From positions 1 to 64,000 of the forward strand of contig JAPTJF010000365.1 in the NCBI GenBank assembly GCA_029339195.1: a stretch of DNA of 64,000 bases. Direction: 5' to 3'. Below, piece after piece: positions 1 to 11,668 of the stretch. The position numbers were made by a program, and so were the translations under genes. Source of the stretch: Micractinium sp. NFX-FRZ (Eukaryota; Chlorophyta; Trebouxiophyceae; Chlorellales; Chlorellaceae). Every line of letters begins with the position of its first letter. Within the stretch, counting starts at the first letter, position 1. The notes under the pieces are model-generated. The model saw nothing but the letters and a program-made list of their open reading frames with translations, had not been told where the DNA came from and did no database searches.

Positions 1-105
<105 letters not shown>

Positions 106-152
106 ACCGGCAGCCGCCTGGCACCCAAGCCTTCCCAACCCACACAAACACT

Positions 153-168
153 GGTGTTATTTAACACC
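153..168 (+). terminator. Histone mRNA 3' stem-loop
   Basis: GGTGTT-ATTT-AACACC forms a perfect 6-bp stem with a 4-base loop, 16 bases in all, starting 47 bases after the H4 stop. Stem length, loop length and the GG...CC ends match the 3' stem-loop that processes replication-dependent histone mRNAs in animals and in volvocine algae. The flanking T and A can extend the stem to 7 bp. The assignment rests on geometry and position. Confidence 0.82.
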
Positions 169-1045
169 ACCCCTCCCACTGGAAAGAGCAACACCCACCC
201 GCTGCCGCTGTACGGGTGCTGCCTGTGCATGGGTCAGTGAATGCACAGGGGGCTGTGCCTTGCCGGTCTGCCACTACGCGTGCCAGTGCTGGCAACACAC
301 ACACACAGGCGGCAGAGGCGCCAACATTGGGCAGCAGGATGGGGTGGCACTCACCAAAGGTGCAGGCAGCGGCACCCCAGGGGTCCTGCGCCGCACAGAG
401 AGATGTGTTGCCCCCGCATTGCCGCTTGTTGTGAGGTACAGGCAGCTGCCGGGAGCAGCAGTGGCACTCTGCGTCACCCCCCTTGATCCGCCCCTGCGCC
501 CAAGACACCGCCCAGACGAGGCCCGCTTGAACCGAACCCGCCCCCCCCTCATGAATACCCTACTGCTCAGCACGCAAGTCCTTCCCGTTCACCCCCGTTT
601 TTGGTGTTCTACCCGTGCACACTGGGAACAGTGAGCGGCATAGGACGGCGGGATTCCACGGTGCATCCCCAGCAGCTGCGGCGCCCGCAGTAGCGGCAGT
701 AATGGCCCACTGGCTGCCTCCTGCCCCCTCCCGTAGCCCTGCGATGCTTCCATGGCGTGCCACGGCTGGTATCCGCCGGAAGTTGCGACACAGCGTCCGC
801 CATCTGGCATCGGCAGTGCCATCTGGTCCCACCAAGATTTTGGAAATGCCCTAGCACGTGACTGCCACGTCAACTGGGCCGCGCGCACGAAGTGCTGAAT
901 TGCGCGCTTGGAAGCCTGCCCGCCCCAGCGCAACCATCAATCCCATCTCTAACTTGCTCGCTCTCCTAACAGCAGCCCGAAACCGAAAGCGGCAGACAAA
1001 CTTGAAGGACGGCCCACCCGGCCAAGTTGCCCTCCCCCCCGCACC
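169..1045. other. Intergenic, no supported gene
   Basis: About 0.9 kb between the histone stem-loop and the permease start. Several open frames cross it on both strands, but none shows a recognisable domain or a consistent exon structure. It should contain the permease promoter and 5' UTR. Confidence 0.6.
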
Positions 1046-4000
1046 ATGGGCTTCTTCGGGCGGTTGAATGAGAGGGTGATCGAATCGGTGAGCGCTAAGG
1101 CGTGCAGCTGGCGGGCCCAGCAGCAGGTTGGGGCACCGAAACCCTGGCCAGGGAGGGGGCGCACTGCCACCGTCGGCTCTTGTCGCCAATCAGCGCTAGT
1201 TTGCTTGTTTGCGCAACACCAAAGGCGCGGCATGTGCATGAGACGGCAGCGTCCCAGCCAGGAAGGTGGTCCCTCTTTGGGCGCGCCGGTCTACTGCCAG
1301 TTTCGCCATCTGGTACTGTAACCCTCCAGCCAGTGAGCGCAGCCCCTGACTGCCCAGCCCCGGGGAACCCCCTACACACCTCACCCCTGCTGCAGCCAGT
1401 GGGGCGCTACTTCCAGATGAAGGAGCGCGGCACCACATTCACCCAGGAACTGCGCGGAGGGGTGGTCACATTCCTCACGGTGCGGCCGGGCGGCGGGGGG
1501 GGGCAAGTAAGGGCAGGACCGGAGGAGGCCCCAGGTGGGGGCCAGAGCACCGCGCCCCACGGGTGGTTGGGCGGCGAACACTCGCGCCCTGTGCAGGCAG
1601 GCTCCTCGGCATCCACCTGGCACCTCCCGCTGCCCTCCCGCCGCGTGCTAGGTGCCTGCTACCCGTCTGCTCAGCGGCATGCACGCAGCCGGGTGGGCAG
1701 GCATGTAACTGCCCACTTCCGGGCTGTCTGAGCAGCAGTTCTCTTGGACGGGCATGTAACTGGCGTCACGCGTGCCTTCCCTGCCCTGTGCAGGTGGCTT
1801 ATCTGCTGGCAGTCAACTCCAACATCCTCTCCCAGACGGGCGGCATGTGCGTCGAGAATGAGGTCTGCCTGCCCGGCGCCCCGCCCGCCTTCCAAAGCCC
1901 AGAGTGCCAAGAGTGCATCACAAAGCTTCGCTCCTCCCTCATCTCCGCCACCGCTGGTACGCCTGAGGGGCGAAACGGGTGGGGCGCGGGGTAGGAGGAG
2001 AGGCGCCCCGGCATGGCAAGGGGGGCGCCTGCGGGGTGGCAGGCAGTGGGGGAGGCGCTGAGCTCGGTCCCGCTGGTAGGGCTCACTTGGTCGCATGCCC
2101 TCGCCGCCCAGCCGCCTTGCTGCCTTGTGTGGGCCTCCACCGCAGCCGCCTGCACCATTTCTCACACCTTGCGCCCCCGCCTGCCGCCCACCCTCACCTC
2201 ACCCCTCTTGGGTCTTCTCTCTTCTTCTCATTCTCCACCTTTCTTCTCTTTCTTCCTCCCCCCTCTGCAGCCACCTGCATCATCTCTCACTTCCTGATGG
2301 GGGTGGTGGGCAACCTGCCACTGGCGGTGGTGCCAGCCATGGGCCTGAACGCCTACTGTGAGTGCCGCGCCGCGCGCAGCCCTTTGCGAACCCGCACCTC
2401 AGCCTCCCCTTGCCTGCACTGTCCAATGCTCCCTGCCCTCCCCCGCACCGGCTGCACGGCCTGCCATGCAGCGTGCTTGCCCCACTCAAGGAAACCTCGC
2501 GGATAATTTCACTCCGTGGGCGTCTTTCTATGCTTGCCCCATCGCCTCCTCAGCCCGGCCGCCATGCAGCCTGCCCGCTGACCTCACCCGGTCCCCCTTT
2601 GCCTCCTTTTCTCCTTCCGCTGCAGTCACGTACACGGTGGTGGGCTTCATGGCCACGGGGCGGGTCAAGTACAGCGCTGCCGTGACCGCAGTGTTTGTCG
2701 AAGGTGGGCGGCACCTGGCATGGGCGGGGTGGCGGGCGGCATGTGCTGTGCAGCGCGCAGCGCATCCAGTCAGCAGTCTTGTCCGCCCTACCGGCTGCGC
2801 GCCACCCGCAAGCCAGCCTGCTGTAACCGCTGACCCCCGGCGAGCGCCCGCCCCCCTGCCGTCGCAAGCCCCATCGCCTGCCTGAGCCTGCCCCACCGCC
2901 GCTGCTGGCCCGTCCTTCACTGGACTCTTTCGTTCTATTCAACCTGCTCCCCTCTCCCTCTCCCAGGCTTCATCTTCATGATTATCACCCTCCTGGGAGT
3001 GCGTTCCAAGCTGGTGGAGCTCATGCCACGCCCAGTGCTCTAGTGAGTGGCCAAAGCGCGCAGGGGCGGCAGGCCCGCTGCCGGCAGCTGGCGGGGCTGC
3101 GGCTGGGGGCGGGGTCAACAAAGCTGCTCCCCACTTTCCCGATTGCTTGCTTGCTCAAGACCGGCTCATAGGCTGCTTGCTCGGGACCCGCCTCCAGGCC
3201 TGCAATACCCCACCCATGGCCTGCGCTCGCCTCACCCGTGCCCCCACTCCGGTCTGCTCCGGCCTGCTGTGCAGCGCGACGAGCGTCGGGATTGGGCTCT
3301 TCCTGGCCTTTGTGAGTGCCGGCCGGGGTGGCGGCACGTGGAGCGGCTGCTCACGGCTAGCCGGCTCGCAGCTAGCCTCTCATGAAGCGGGGCCACAAGC
3401 AGCAGGGCAGGGGCAGTGGGGCACCAGAAGAAAGCATGCCAAGCATCAGCAGGCAGAGACAGCCTGCCACGGCCTCCCTGCTTGCCGGCCACGCACCGAC
3501 TGCTGGGCCCTCCGCCCCTTGCACCCCCTTCCCCGCCGTCTCTGCAGATCGGCATGCAGGGGTCTGAGGGCCTGGGTGTGACCACCTACAACTCTGCCAC
3601 GCTGGTCACGCTGGGCGGCTGCGCGCCCCCCTACCGCACGCCACAGGTGCGCTGCGTTCGCTGGAGTAGGTTTACAGGGGGTTTGTGCGCTTACAGGGGG
3701 GCGTGAATCCCCCCCCGCCCATCTCACAGTGTTTCCGTGCATGGCATGCATCCCGACGTCCTGCTCATTCAAAGCGCAGCAAAGCAAACGGGGCCGGGAT
3801 GTGGGTGGGGGGTCACCTCGCCGCCCCCGGCCCTGGCCCCCTCGGGTGTCCCTCCCCAAATTCCTGCCCCCCTTTCCCCCCCTTGTCTCCACCTTGTCTC
3901 CACCCGCCCCCACCACGGCTGCCCCTCCCGCTTCGCTGCAGTACACGGTCTCCGAGGCCGCCTTTGCCGCCCCTGGATCCCCCGACTCCCTCTGCGTGCT

Positions 4001-7000
4001 GGACCCCGCCAGCGGGGAGATCTCGGTCAACGGCGGCCTCATGGTGCCCTCAGACGCCTACTCCTGCTCAAGCGCGGGAGTGATGCGCAGCGCAACCATG
4101 TGGCTGGTGAGCTCACAGCACACAAGTCATCACTGTTTCTGATTGCGGCGCAATTCTGGGTCTGTGGAGCCGGCAGGACGAGACTGGGGCTGTGCAAAGG
4201 GAAAGGCTGTGATGGGTGATGTGGCATGTAGCAAAGGTGTCGGTGGTGAGGTAGCGGGAGGGACAGTGACATGCCTGAGCAGCGGGTGCTGTGCACCCAG
4301 CCACCCACCTGCACGCAAGCCACCAGTGCCTCTCTGCGTCAGGCAGGCACGAATGTCAGGGGCGTGGCGCGCCCCTCCTGCTTGCCTCCTGCCCCACGCA
4401 CCTGCACCACACCATCGCCGTCATCCCCCCTACCCCTCAGTCACCCATTATGCCCGTCTCCAACGCCATGTTAATATCCCCTGGATCTCGACTTGCAGGG
4501 CATCGCCGGTGGCTTCATCATGGTTGTCCTCATGTGCCTGGTGAGATGGTGTAATGACCAGGCGTCCAGTTTGTTCCGGGGCAGTTTTGGTTGGCAGGAG
4601 GTAGCCCGGCAGGGGGGCCATGCCTTTGGTGGTCACGCGGGTGTGCCTGGGGAGCGGGGAGGCCAAGGAGCTGCAAGGGTGGCATGCATGTGTGTGTGTC
4701 GGCGGCCGGCAGGTGCAGCGGCTGGGCGTCGGCAGCACCCGTTCAGGCAGCGCTTGGGCAGTGACTGACCCCTGCGCCTGGGGCAGGCGGCAGTCTTCGC
4801 TTGCCGACCGTCTGCACTCACCGTCCGCCTCCACCCTCCCCACCACCCTGGGCCACCCACCGCGTATTTGCCTGCAGGACGTCAAGGGCGCCATCGCCAT
4901 CGGCATCCTCTTTGTCACCTTCATCTCATGGTGAGCGCACCCTGGCTGGTCGTGTACTGATCAGCATTGTCTACCGGCAGTACTGTATGCTGCACGGCGA
5001 GGGCATCCTGATGCCGCCACATGCTGCGCAACCCGCGGAAACGAGTCGGCTCCAGCCCAGGCTTCGCCCGCAGGATCACCCGCCTCACCCGGCCACCTGG
5101 CACGCTATGTAGAGAAGCTTGGCGGCTGCCTACCCAGTGCCTGCTCACCCTGAACGCCTTGCCAGCGCTGCTGTGCTTGCTGTGCCTCTTGCAGGATCCC
5201 GTCCTCTGGCAACCTGGCGCGGTACATCGAGAAGCCGTATGGCTGCCAGCCCGACGGCATCAACTCCGACTCTGGCGAATCCTGCATCTACACACCCGAG
5301 ATGCGGCGATGGGACTTCTTCAAAAAGGTGTAGATGCCTGCTGAGGTGCCTCTTGGGCTTCCACCCTTTGCAGCTCACCGCTGCCTCTAGGCCTGGCTTG
5401 CCGTGCTGTTAGCTGAGCGCAGCAAACATCTTGCTTGCTTGCTTGCTTGCTAGCTGAGCGCAGCAAACATCTTGCTTGCTTGCTTGCTAGCTGAGCGGCG
5501 CAGCACAAACCTGCCCCGCCCTGCGTGCTGGCTTCCTCACTCCCCTCCCTTGGCCCCTTGCCTGCACGCTCCTGCCCTCCCTCCTCCCCGCGTCAACACA
5601 GGTGGTGGCCGTGCCCGACACCAGCCTGACGGCCGGCAAGTTTTCGTTCTCGGGCTTCAAGCACGGCGACCTGTGGGTGGCGCTCATCACCTTCCTCTGT
5701 GAGCCTCCTCAGCCAGCCAGCCAGCCCCGGGACTGGCCACATGCACTGGAACAACGCTGTGTCAAGGCTGGCTGGTCACTGCTTGCGCAACGTGCATTTG
5801 ACGCCGTCGTGGTCAGGCTGGTCACAGCTGGCATGGAAGTGGAGTGGGCACAGGCACTCGGGGGGAGCATGCGGATGCCGCAGCTGGGCTGCTGCACCCC
5901 TGAGCCCAGCGTGCTCAGCAGGTCCAAGCCTGCTTGGCCCCGAGCCGAACCAGCCCAGGCCAGCTCCCTTTCCAATAATTATTCTGTGACCCTCTCCCCG
6001 CTCACCCTCTCCCCGCTCTCTTGGCTCCCCTCGCCCTGCAGACGTCGACTTCCTGGACGCAACCAGCACCCTCTTCACCATGGTGGGTTCAGTTGGAGGA
6101 CCGGGCATGCTGAGATCCCGCCGAGCAAGCGGCAGGCAGACCAGTGGCGGACACAACACTGCAGTGCACTCCTGGCCTCTCTGCTCAACCTTGCAACCTT
6201 GGCGCACTACCGCCAACTTGCTTCACGCCTTCGTCCCGCGCACATCAGCCGCCTCAACGCCCTCCCTCCTCTCTCCCCCTGTCCCCCTGCCCCTACCCCT
6301 CCCCACCCCCACGCAGGCCAACTACCTCAGCATGTTCATCCCCGGCTTTGTGGACACCAAGCGCAAGCGCTTCCCGCGCCAGATGCAAGCCTTCCTGTGC
6401 GACGGTGCCTCCATTTCAGGTGAGCGGGCTGATCCTCAGCTGCCACGAGCTGCTGCCTGGTGTGCCGAGGGTGTGCGTGGTTGCGACGGTGCCGCCATCT
6501 CGACTGGCTCGGCGGGCAGGCCTGGGGTTGAGGCGGGAGGCAGTCTTTGAGCCGGCGCAGGGAGCAGGGCGCCGCTGCCGAGTGCCCAGCCCGGCCCGCC
6601 TCTGCGCTTGCGCCACCCGCATGATACACGGCCATGCCCTTCTGTGTACTCCCTCCCCCCACATCCCCCCGCCCACCCCGCTCCCACTGTCCCCCGCAGT
6701 CGGCGCCTGCCTGGGCCTGTCCCCTCTGACCGCCGCCATCGAGTCTGCCTCTGGCATCCGTGAGGGGGCGCGCACCGGCCTGGCCGCCCTCACCATCGGC
6801 TTCTGCTTCTTCTGCTCCCTCTTCTTCGCCCCCCTGCTGGCCACGGTGCCGCCCTACGCCACGGGGCCCGCCATCATCCTGGTCGGCGCGCTCATGGTGC
6901 GTGCCGGGTGGGTGGCGGGTGACATGGGATGCAGCAGCAAGTGGCAGGGGTTTGTTCGGCGGGGAGGCGGGGGAGGTTGGAGGGAGAGGGGGCGCCAGGG

Positions 7001-8478
7001 AGGATGCGTGAAGGGGGGTAGCAGAGCCTGAGACTGGGCCCGGTTCACAGCCTGCTGCTCCCGACCCCCCACCCCTACCCGCCACCACCACTCAGCTGTG
7101 CCCGCCCCACCCCACCTGCCTGTACCCACAGATGGCCAACGTCACCAAGATCCGGTGGCACCACCTGGGGGATGCGGTGCCCGCCTTGTGAGTATTACCA
7201 ATCATCCAGTGGCACAGGGGCGCGCTGTGCCACATAGGGACGGTAGTGCCAGCTGTGCGCCAGGTGGATGCTGCTGTGGGTGCAGTGCATGCCGCCTGAG
7301 CTATGCGCTCTGCCACCCACGTGCCGCCGCATCACACTTATTCTCCATCCCCTTCTGCCTTCCCTCCATCGCTCACAGCCTCACCATCATAGTCATGCCG
7401 ATGACGTACAGCGGTGAGCAGGCTGGGGGTGGCGAGGGAGGCGAGATTGGGAGGAAGGAGCAGGCTGCGGGGGCAGGAGGGGCAGCAGGGGCAGGAGGGA
7501 GAGGAGGGAGATGCAGGCAGCGGGGGCAGGAGGGGGCAGAGGAAGGAGTTGGAGGCAGGGGCAGGAGATGAGGAGCGGGTGAGGGCAGGAGGTGGGGCAG
7601 GAGCGGGGGCGGGACGCGGGAGGGGCGGGAAGGGGGAAGGGGTGCTGACCCCCCGGGTGCCTGCCATGCCTGGGCCGCCCATGGGGCGCGGCACACTCGT
7701 CAGGCACCTCCCGCATGCGCACCGCCCGGCACCTCCGGGCGGCTCCCACCAATTTGCCCCCCTGCCCCCCTGCCCACCACTGCTCACCCCCCCACTCCGC
7801 GCCTGCCCTCCTTGCCCCCCACCCTCCTGCAGTTGCCTACGGCTTCATCGCCGGCATCTTCGGGTACATGATTGTCAACTTCTCCCTCCTGGCCATCAAC
7901 TTTGCAAAGGTGGGGAGCTGGGGGGGCACCCTGGGCGGGCAGGCACGCGGGCGTGAAGGCTTGCTGACAAGGGCACCGCAGGGCAGGGGCACACAACAGG
8001 CTGTGCCCGCGCTGTACGCATGGCTGCTACCTGCTCCGTGCAGATGTGCTGCCTGCACTGCTGTCACAGGTGGGCCATTGCTGAGCTTGCGCCACACACT
8101 CAACGCCCCCGCAACCAAGCGCCACACCAGCAACACCTCACGCCCCTCTGTGTACTCAAACCCCACACCCCCGCACCCCGCCACCTGGCACAGGCCCACC
8201 TGTCGCCCGAGTCCAAGCCGCCCCCGGGCGCCTCCTTCAAGATCAAGATGCGGACCTACTGGGACCTGGCCACCACCACCACCTTCCAGCTGGGCGACGA
8301 GGACGAGGAGGACGAGCTGCCGATCGAGGCGCAGATGGAGGCCAAGCGGGCCGCCAAGAAGGCCGCCATGGACGGGCCCGCCGACGATGGGTCGGGCTCT
8401 GGCAAGGCGGACGATCTGTCGGGCCACGACCACAAGGGGGATGCCTCGGTGTCGGTGGGCATCTCAAGCCAGGTGTGA
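1046..8478 (+). CDS. AzgA-type adenine/guanine/hypoxanthine permease
   Basis: A purine-nucleobase/proton symporter of the NCS2/AzgA family, a polytopic plasma-membrane protein. Twenty exons: 1046-1087, 1396-1479, 1794-1956, 2271-2357, 2626-2703, 2967-3042, 3275-3311, 3548-3646, 3942-4106, 4499-4540, 4878-4930, 5195-5327, 5602-5698, 6042-6082, 6317-6419, 6700-6896, 7132-7187, 7379-7413, 7833-7909, 8194-8478. They join in frame to 649 residues. Family landmarks are the N-terminal YFQMKERGTTFTQELRGGVV stretch, NLPLAVVPAMGLNAY (substrate-site helix), GIGLFLAF, YVDFLDATSTL, and GLSPLTAAIESASGIREGAR. The C-terminal tail is hydrophilic and acidic (EDEEDE) and ends ISSQV. The ATG at 1046 follows the context CACC. 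All introns are GT-AG. The specific purine transported cannot be read from sequence. Confidence 0.93.
5074..5131 (+). repeat. Junction echo of permease exon 12
   Basis: CAG plus GGATCACCCGCC..., then CACCTGGCACG and GAGAAGC...GGCTGCC, is a degenerate copy of the 3' splice site and start of exon 12 (5195 onward), displaced 121 bp upstream in intron 11. Its frame is broken. Confidence 0.75.
5410..5489 (+). repeat. Two-copy 41-bp intronic repeat with (CTTG)n
   Basis: In permease intron 12, TAGCTGAGCGCAGCAAACAT followed by (CTTG)n occurs twice in tandem (5410-5450 and 5451-5489). A third, shorter TAGCTGAGCG follows. Confidence 0.9.
7430..7640 (+). repeat. Purine-rich (GGGGCAGGA-like) intronic tract
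   Basis: Permease intron 18 carries about 200 bases almost free of T, built from imperfect GGGGCAGGAGGG units. Runs of three or more G at short spacing make G-quadruplex formation possible on the sense strand. Confidence 0.8.
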
Positions 8479-9387
8479 GGGGCAGGCCATGCCACCCGCA
8501 ACGCCGCGCCCCCCCCCTGCCCGCCCTCGTCAGCGGGGCATCGTCTTGGCTGGGTGCCGAGGGGTGTAGCGCCGCGCTTGCCGCGCTGCGTCACCACCCT
8601 GCCTCGACCAGCAACGACCCGCGACACAACTCAACATCCGCAAGCCTGCCTTCAAGCCCCCACATCGGATGCATTGTGACCCCGCGCACCGCGCCCGCCA
8701 AGCTCCTGTAGCGATTTTCCCTCCCCGCCAGCAAGAACGCATCAATCCTTGGCGCACCCGCCATCCGCCCGTAACGATGTTCTCTCCCCGCCAAGACCAC
8801 ACTGTTCTCCCCCTCCCGCCCTTCAGTTGAACCACCGCTCGTGCCCATCCTACACCATGTTCACGCCCCCCTCCCGCTCTTACATCCCGCCTGTTTTCTT
8901 ATCTACTCGTTTATTTCCAGGGCGCCCTACAGCATGCGCCCGTCCGCACAACACCTGGGGCTGTCAGCTTGTTGTCTCACAACTGCAATTCTTCCGTCAC
9001 CCATAAAGGTTTAGACGCATGCCACTGCATGCATCCTGGCCGGGGGAGAGCGGAGCGCAGAGCCCAACTGCTGGGTCACCGGCGGCAGGCGGGCAGCGCC
9101 ACAGCCCCACGGCCCTACGTCATACAGGGTGCACCAGGTTGTCGGGCAGCCACAAGGCATGCCTTCTGAGAGGAAATGGTGGACAGTGCTGCGAGGAGTG
9201 CAGGGGCGGCGGGCGGGACAGGCGGGCAGTGTACTGCTGGTCGAGAGCCTGCACGCGTCACCTGTATGCTCGTGTTTCGCGCCTCGCTATAGTCACTACA
9301 GTGTCGTAAAGGAGGCCGCCGCCGTTTGCTGCAGCGCCGCTTCGCACCCCGCCACGGCACGCCACCGCTCAGGAGCGAGCTGGCAGC
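8479..9387. other. Intergenic, permease 3' end to RTF2
   Basis: It should hold the permease 3' UTR and the RTF2 promoter. I found no TGTAA polyadenylation signal near the permease stop. Two short near-repeats occur (GCCAGCAAGAACGCATCAATC and a later cCGCCAAGAC form), with nothing coding that I can support. Confidence 0.5.
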
Positions 9388-11308
9388 ATGGGACTCGACG
9401 GTAAGAAGGTCGAGACGGCAAGAGAAGCCGCCGCCGCCGCCGCTGGGCCTGCTGGGAAGCCTGCCCCCGCCTGCCCCCGCCCGGGCCGCCCGGGCCGCCC
9501 GGGCCGCCCGGACCGCCGCCGCCGCTGCCACTGTCGCTCTTGTTCCGCTGGCATGCAGGTGGCACCATCATCAGCCGCTCCGATGTGCTGCGTGGCCAGT
9601 GCTGGGAGATGAACCAGGCAGACACCAGCCGCAGCACGCGGGGCGGCGCGGTGCGGGGGACGCACAAGCGCAAGAAGCTGGATGACCGCACTTCAAAGTG
9701 AGCGAGTGGGCAGTGCAGCAGTTAAGGGGCCAAACGCCCGAAAGTTGGCACCTGACTTGGTGGCTGCCCGCCCGCAGATGCTCAGCTTGCACTGTGAGCC
9801 ACCAAACGGTGGGTGCTTGCTCTCCTTTTGGGGCCGCAAGAGTGCACGTCCAGAGCCTGGGGCGGGGTGCCCCACCACCTCCCGCCCCCCCCGCCTGCCT
9901 AGAATGCTCGCTTCCCCTGCCCCGCCAACTCTCCCCCACCCCACGCTGCCCACGTGCAGGGTCACTCGCTGGAGCACGTGTGCGTTGAGCGGCGAGCCGC
10001 TGGCAGCCCCTGTGGTGGCCTGCTTCCTGGGTCGCCTGTACAACAAGGTGGGGGGCAGATGGGGTGGCAGCTGCATGTGCTGTGTGTACTGGTGAGTTGC
10101 AAGCTCTCAGGGCGCCTGTACAACAAGGCGGGGGGCGGGCAGCAGCCGGGGCGGCTGGCTGCGCTTGGGTGGCCTGCTTTGGGGGGGCGTCTGCACAGTA
10201 AGGCGAGGCGGGGCGGTGGCCCCACATGCGCCAAACAGGCAGCATGCAGGGCTAGGCAGCGGGGGCAGCGCGGGCCTGTTTGTACCGCGCATTGCACGAG
10301 GGCATCCAGGCACGCAGCCTCCCTCCCCTGCAGCCCCCTCAGCCTGCCTCACCTCCCGGGCCGCCCCGCCTAGTGCCTCGCCCCACTGCCGTCCCCGCCC
10401 CCTGCCCCGGCCCCCGCTGCTCCCCCTGCCCCAGTCGGCGGTGCTGGAGCTGCTGCTGGCGCGGGCGGGGCACTTTGGCGATGAGGCCGCTGAGCACCGC
10501 TACCTGAACCAGCTGCGCACGGCGGGCGACGCCTACGACCACATCGCCTCCATCAAGTGAGAAGCGAGGGCAGCTGTTTTTTTTTTTTTTTTGTATGAAA
10601 CCAAGCTCCAGGGGGTCATGGGGTTAGTAAATCATGGCATCTGCAAGTCAATTGTTAAATTCCAGGGCAGTCATGGGAGAGGCGGGAAACTGCTGTGGTG
10701 TGCAAGCCCAGAAGCCCAGGTTGGGGGGGGGAAGGCTTGGCTGGCACAGGAAGCGGTCTCAAACCCCTTGCCTGGCTCTTCACAACGACTCAACCACCTG
10801 CTGCCCCCACACCTCCCGCTGCTGCAGGGATGTGTTCATGCTGCAACTCAGCCCCGCCACGGCGGCCGCCGCCGCGCCGGCGGTGACCACTGCTGCCGAC
10901 GGCACCGCCGACGCCGAGCTGCCGGCCCCCTACACCTGCCCGCTCACCGCCCTGCGCTGCGACCGGCACCCCTTTGCCGCACTGGCGGGGTGCGGGCATG
11001 TGTTCAGTGAGAGGGCGCTAAAGGAGACCGCCTCGGACAGCAGCTGCCCCACCTGCGGAGCTTCCTTCTTACAAGAGCTGGACGTTGTGCCGCTCCTGCC
11101 GGGAGAAGAGCAGCTGGGACGGCTGCATGCGCTGCTGCCGGAGCGGCGGAAGCAGGCGAAGCAGCAGAAGCAGCAGCACAAGCGGGCAAAGCGGAAGCGG
11201 GAGCAGGGGGAGGAGCAGCAGGCAGCGGGCGCGCAGCAGCAGCAGCAGCAGCAGCGGCAGGCAGGCGGCAAGGGGCAGCAGCACAACCAGCAGCCAGACA
11301 CAAGCTAG
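9388..11308 (+). CDS. RTF2: RTF2, replication termination factor 2 family
   Basis: A nuclear protein of the Rtf2/C20orf43 family. It acts in replication-fork pausing and termination in fission yeast, and in replisome remodelling and splicing elsewhere. Five exons: 9388-9400, 9559-9697, 9960-10047, 10435-10556, 10828-11308, giving 280 residues. Landmarks: MGLDGGTI at the N-terminus, the first zinc-finger-like region RWSTCALSGEPLAAPVVAC with FLGRLYNK, then YTCPLTALRC and the RING-like GCGHVFSERALKE...SCPTCG. The tail is rich in Lys, Arg and Gln, with a long polar repeat after LLPERRKQAK. Exon 1 is only 13 bases, but its splice is fixed by the conserved MGxDGGT start. All introns are GT-AG. Intron 3 contains echoes of exon 3 and intron 4 a T16 run. 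Confidence 0.92.
10017..10205 (+). repeat. Junction echo of RTF2 exon 3, three copies
   Basis: The exon 3 end, GGTCGCCTGTACAACAAG plus GTGGGGGGC, is repeated in intron 3 at about 10108-10137 (offset 80 bp) and, more decayed, at 10171-10205 (GGCCTGCTTTGGG... CTGCACAGTAAGG). The third copy still aligns with the exon stretch GGCCTGCTTCCTGGGTCGCC. Confidence 0.85.
10577..10592. repeat. T16 homopolymer
   Basis: Sixteen T in a row inside RTF2 intron 4, followed by a locally AT-richer stretch to about 10675. This is out of character for the surrounding GC-rich DNA and could be the poly(A) tail of a retrosequence inserted on the minus strand. Confidence 0.95.
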
Positions 11309-11668
11309 CAGGAAGGGCGTGTCCTGCCCTGCCCGCCTGCCTGCCTGCCCACCATGGCCGGTCTCCCACCCTGCACCTTGCCCTGTGCATTGCACGTGTA
11401 CCACTGTTGGCATCCTCCCTCCCCCCTGCCACTACTGCTGCCACAGATATGGGTGGGTGCGAAGCCTATGGTGGCACGCCGAGCCAGGGCATCTCGTGGG
11501 CTTGCGTGTGCCTGCATCCGGCGGAGCCGACAGGATGCGCAGTGTCGTGGTACTGCCTCCCAGTGATCAGTGAAGCATTCTGCAGTGGGCTTGTTAGGCC
11601 CTAATTGATGGCTGCTTTGTCTTCAGGTCGCTGCTCAGCTCGTCCCAACCCGCAAGCCTTGCTGAGGC

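Noticed and set aside
7338..7787. Pro/Leu/Ser-rich minus-strand frames over the permease purine tract
   Set aside because: They are the complement of a repetitive intron.
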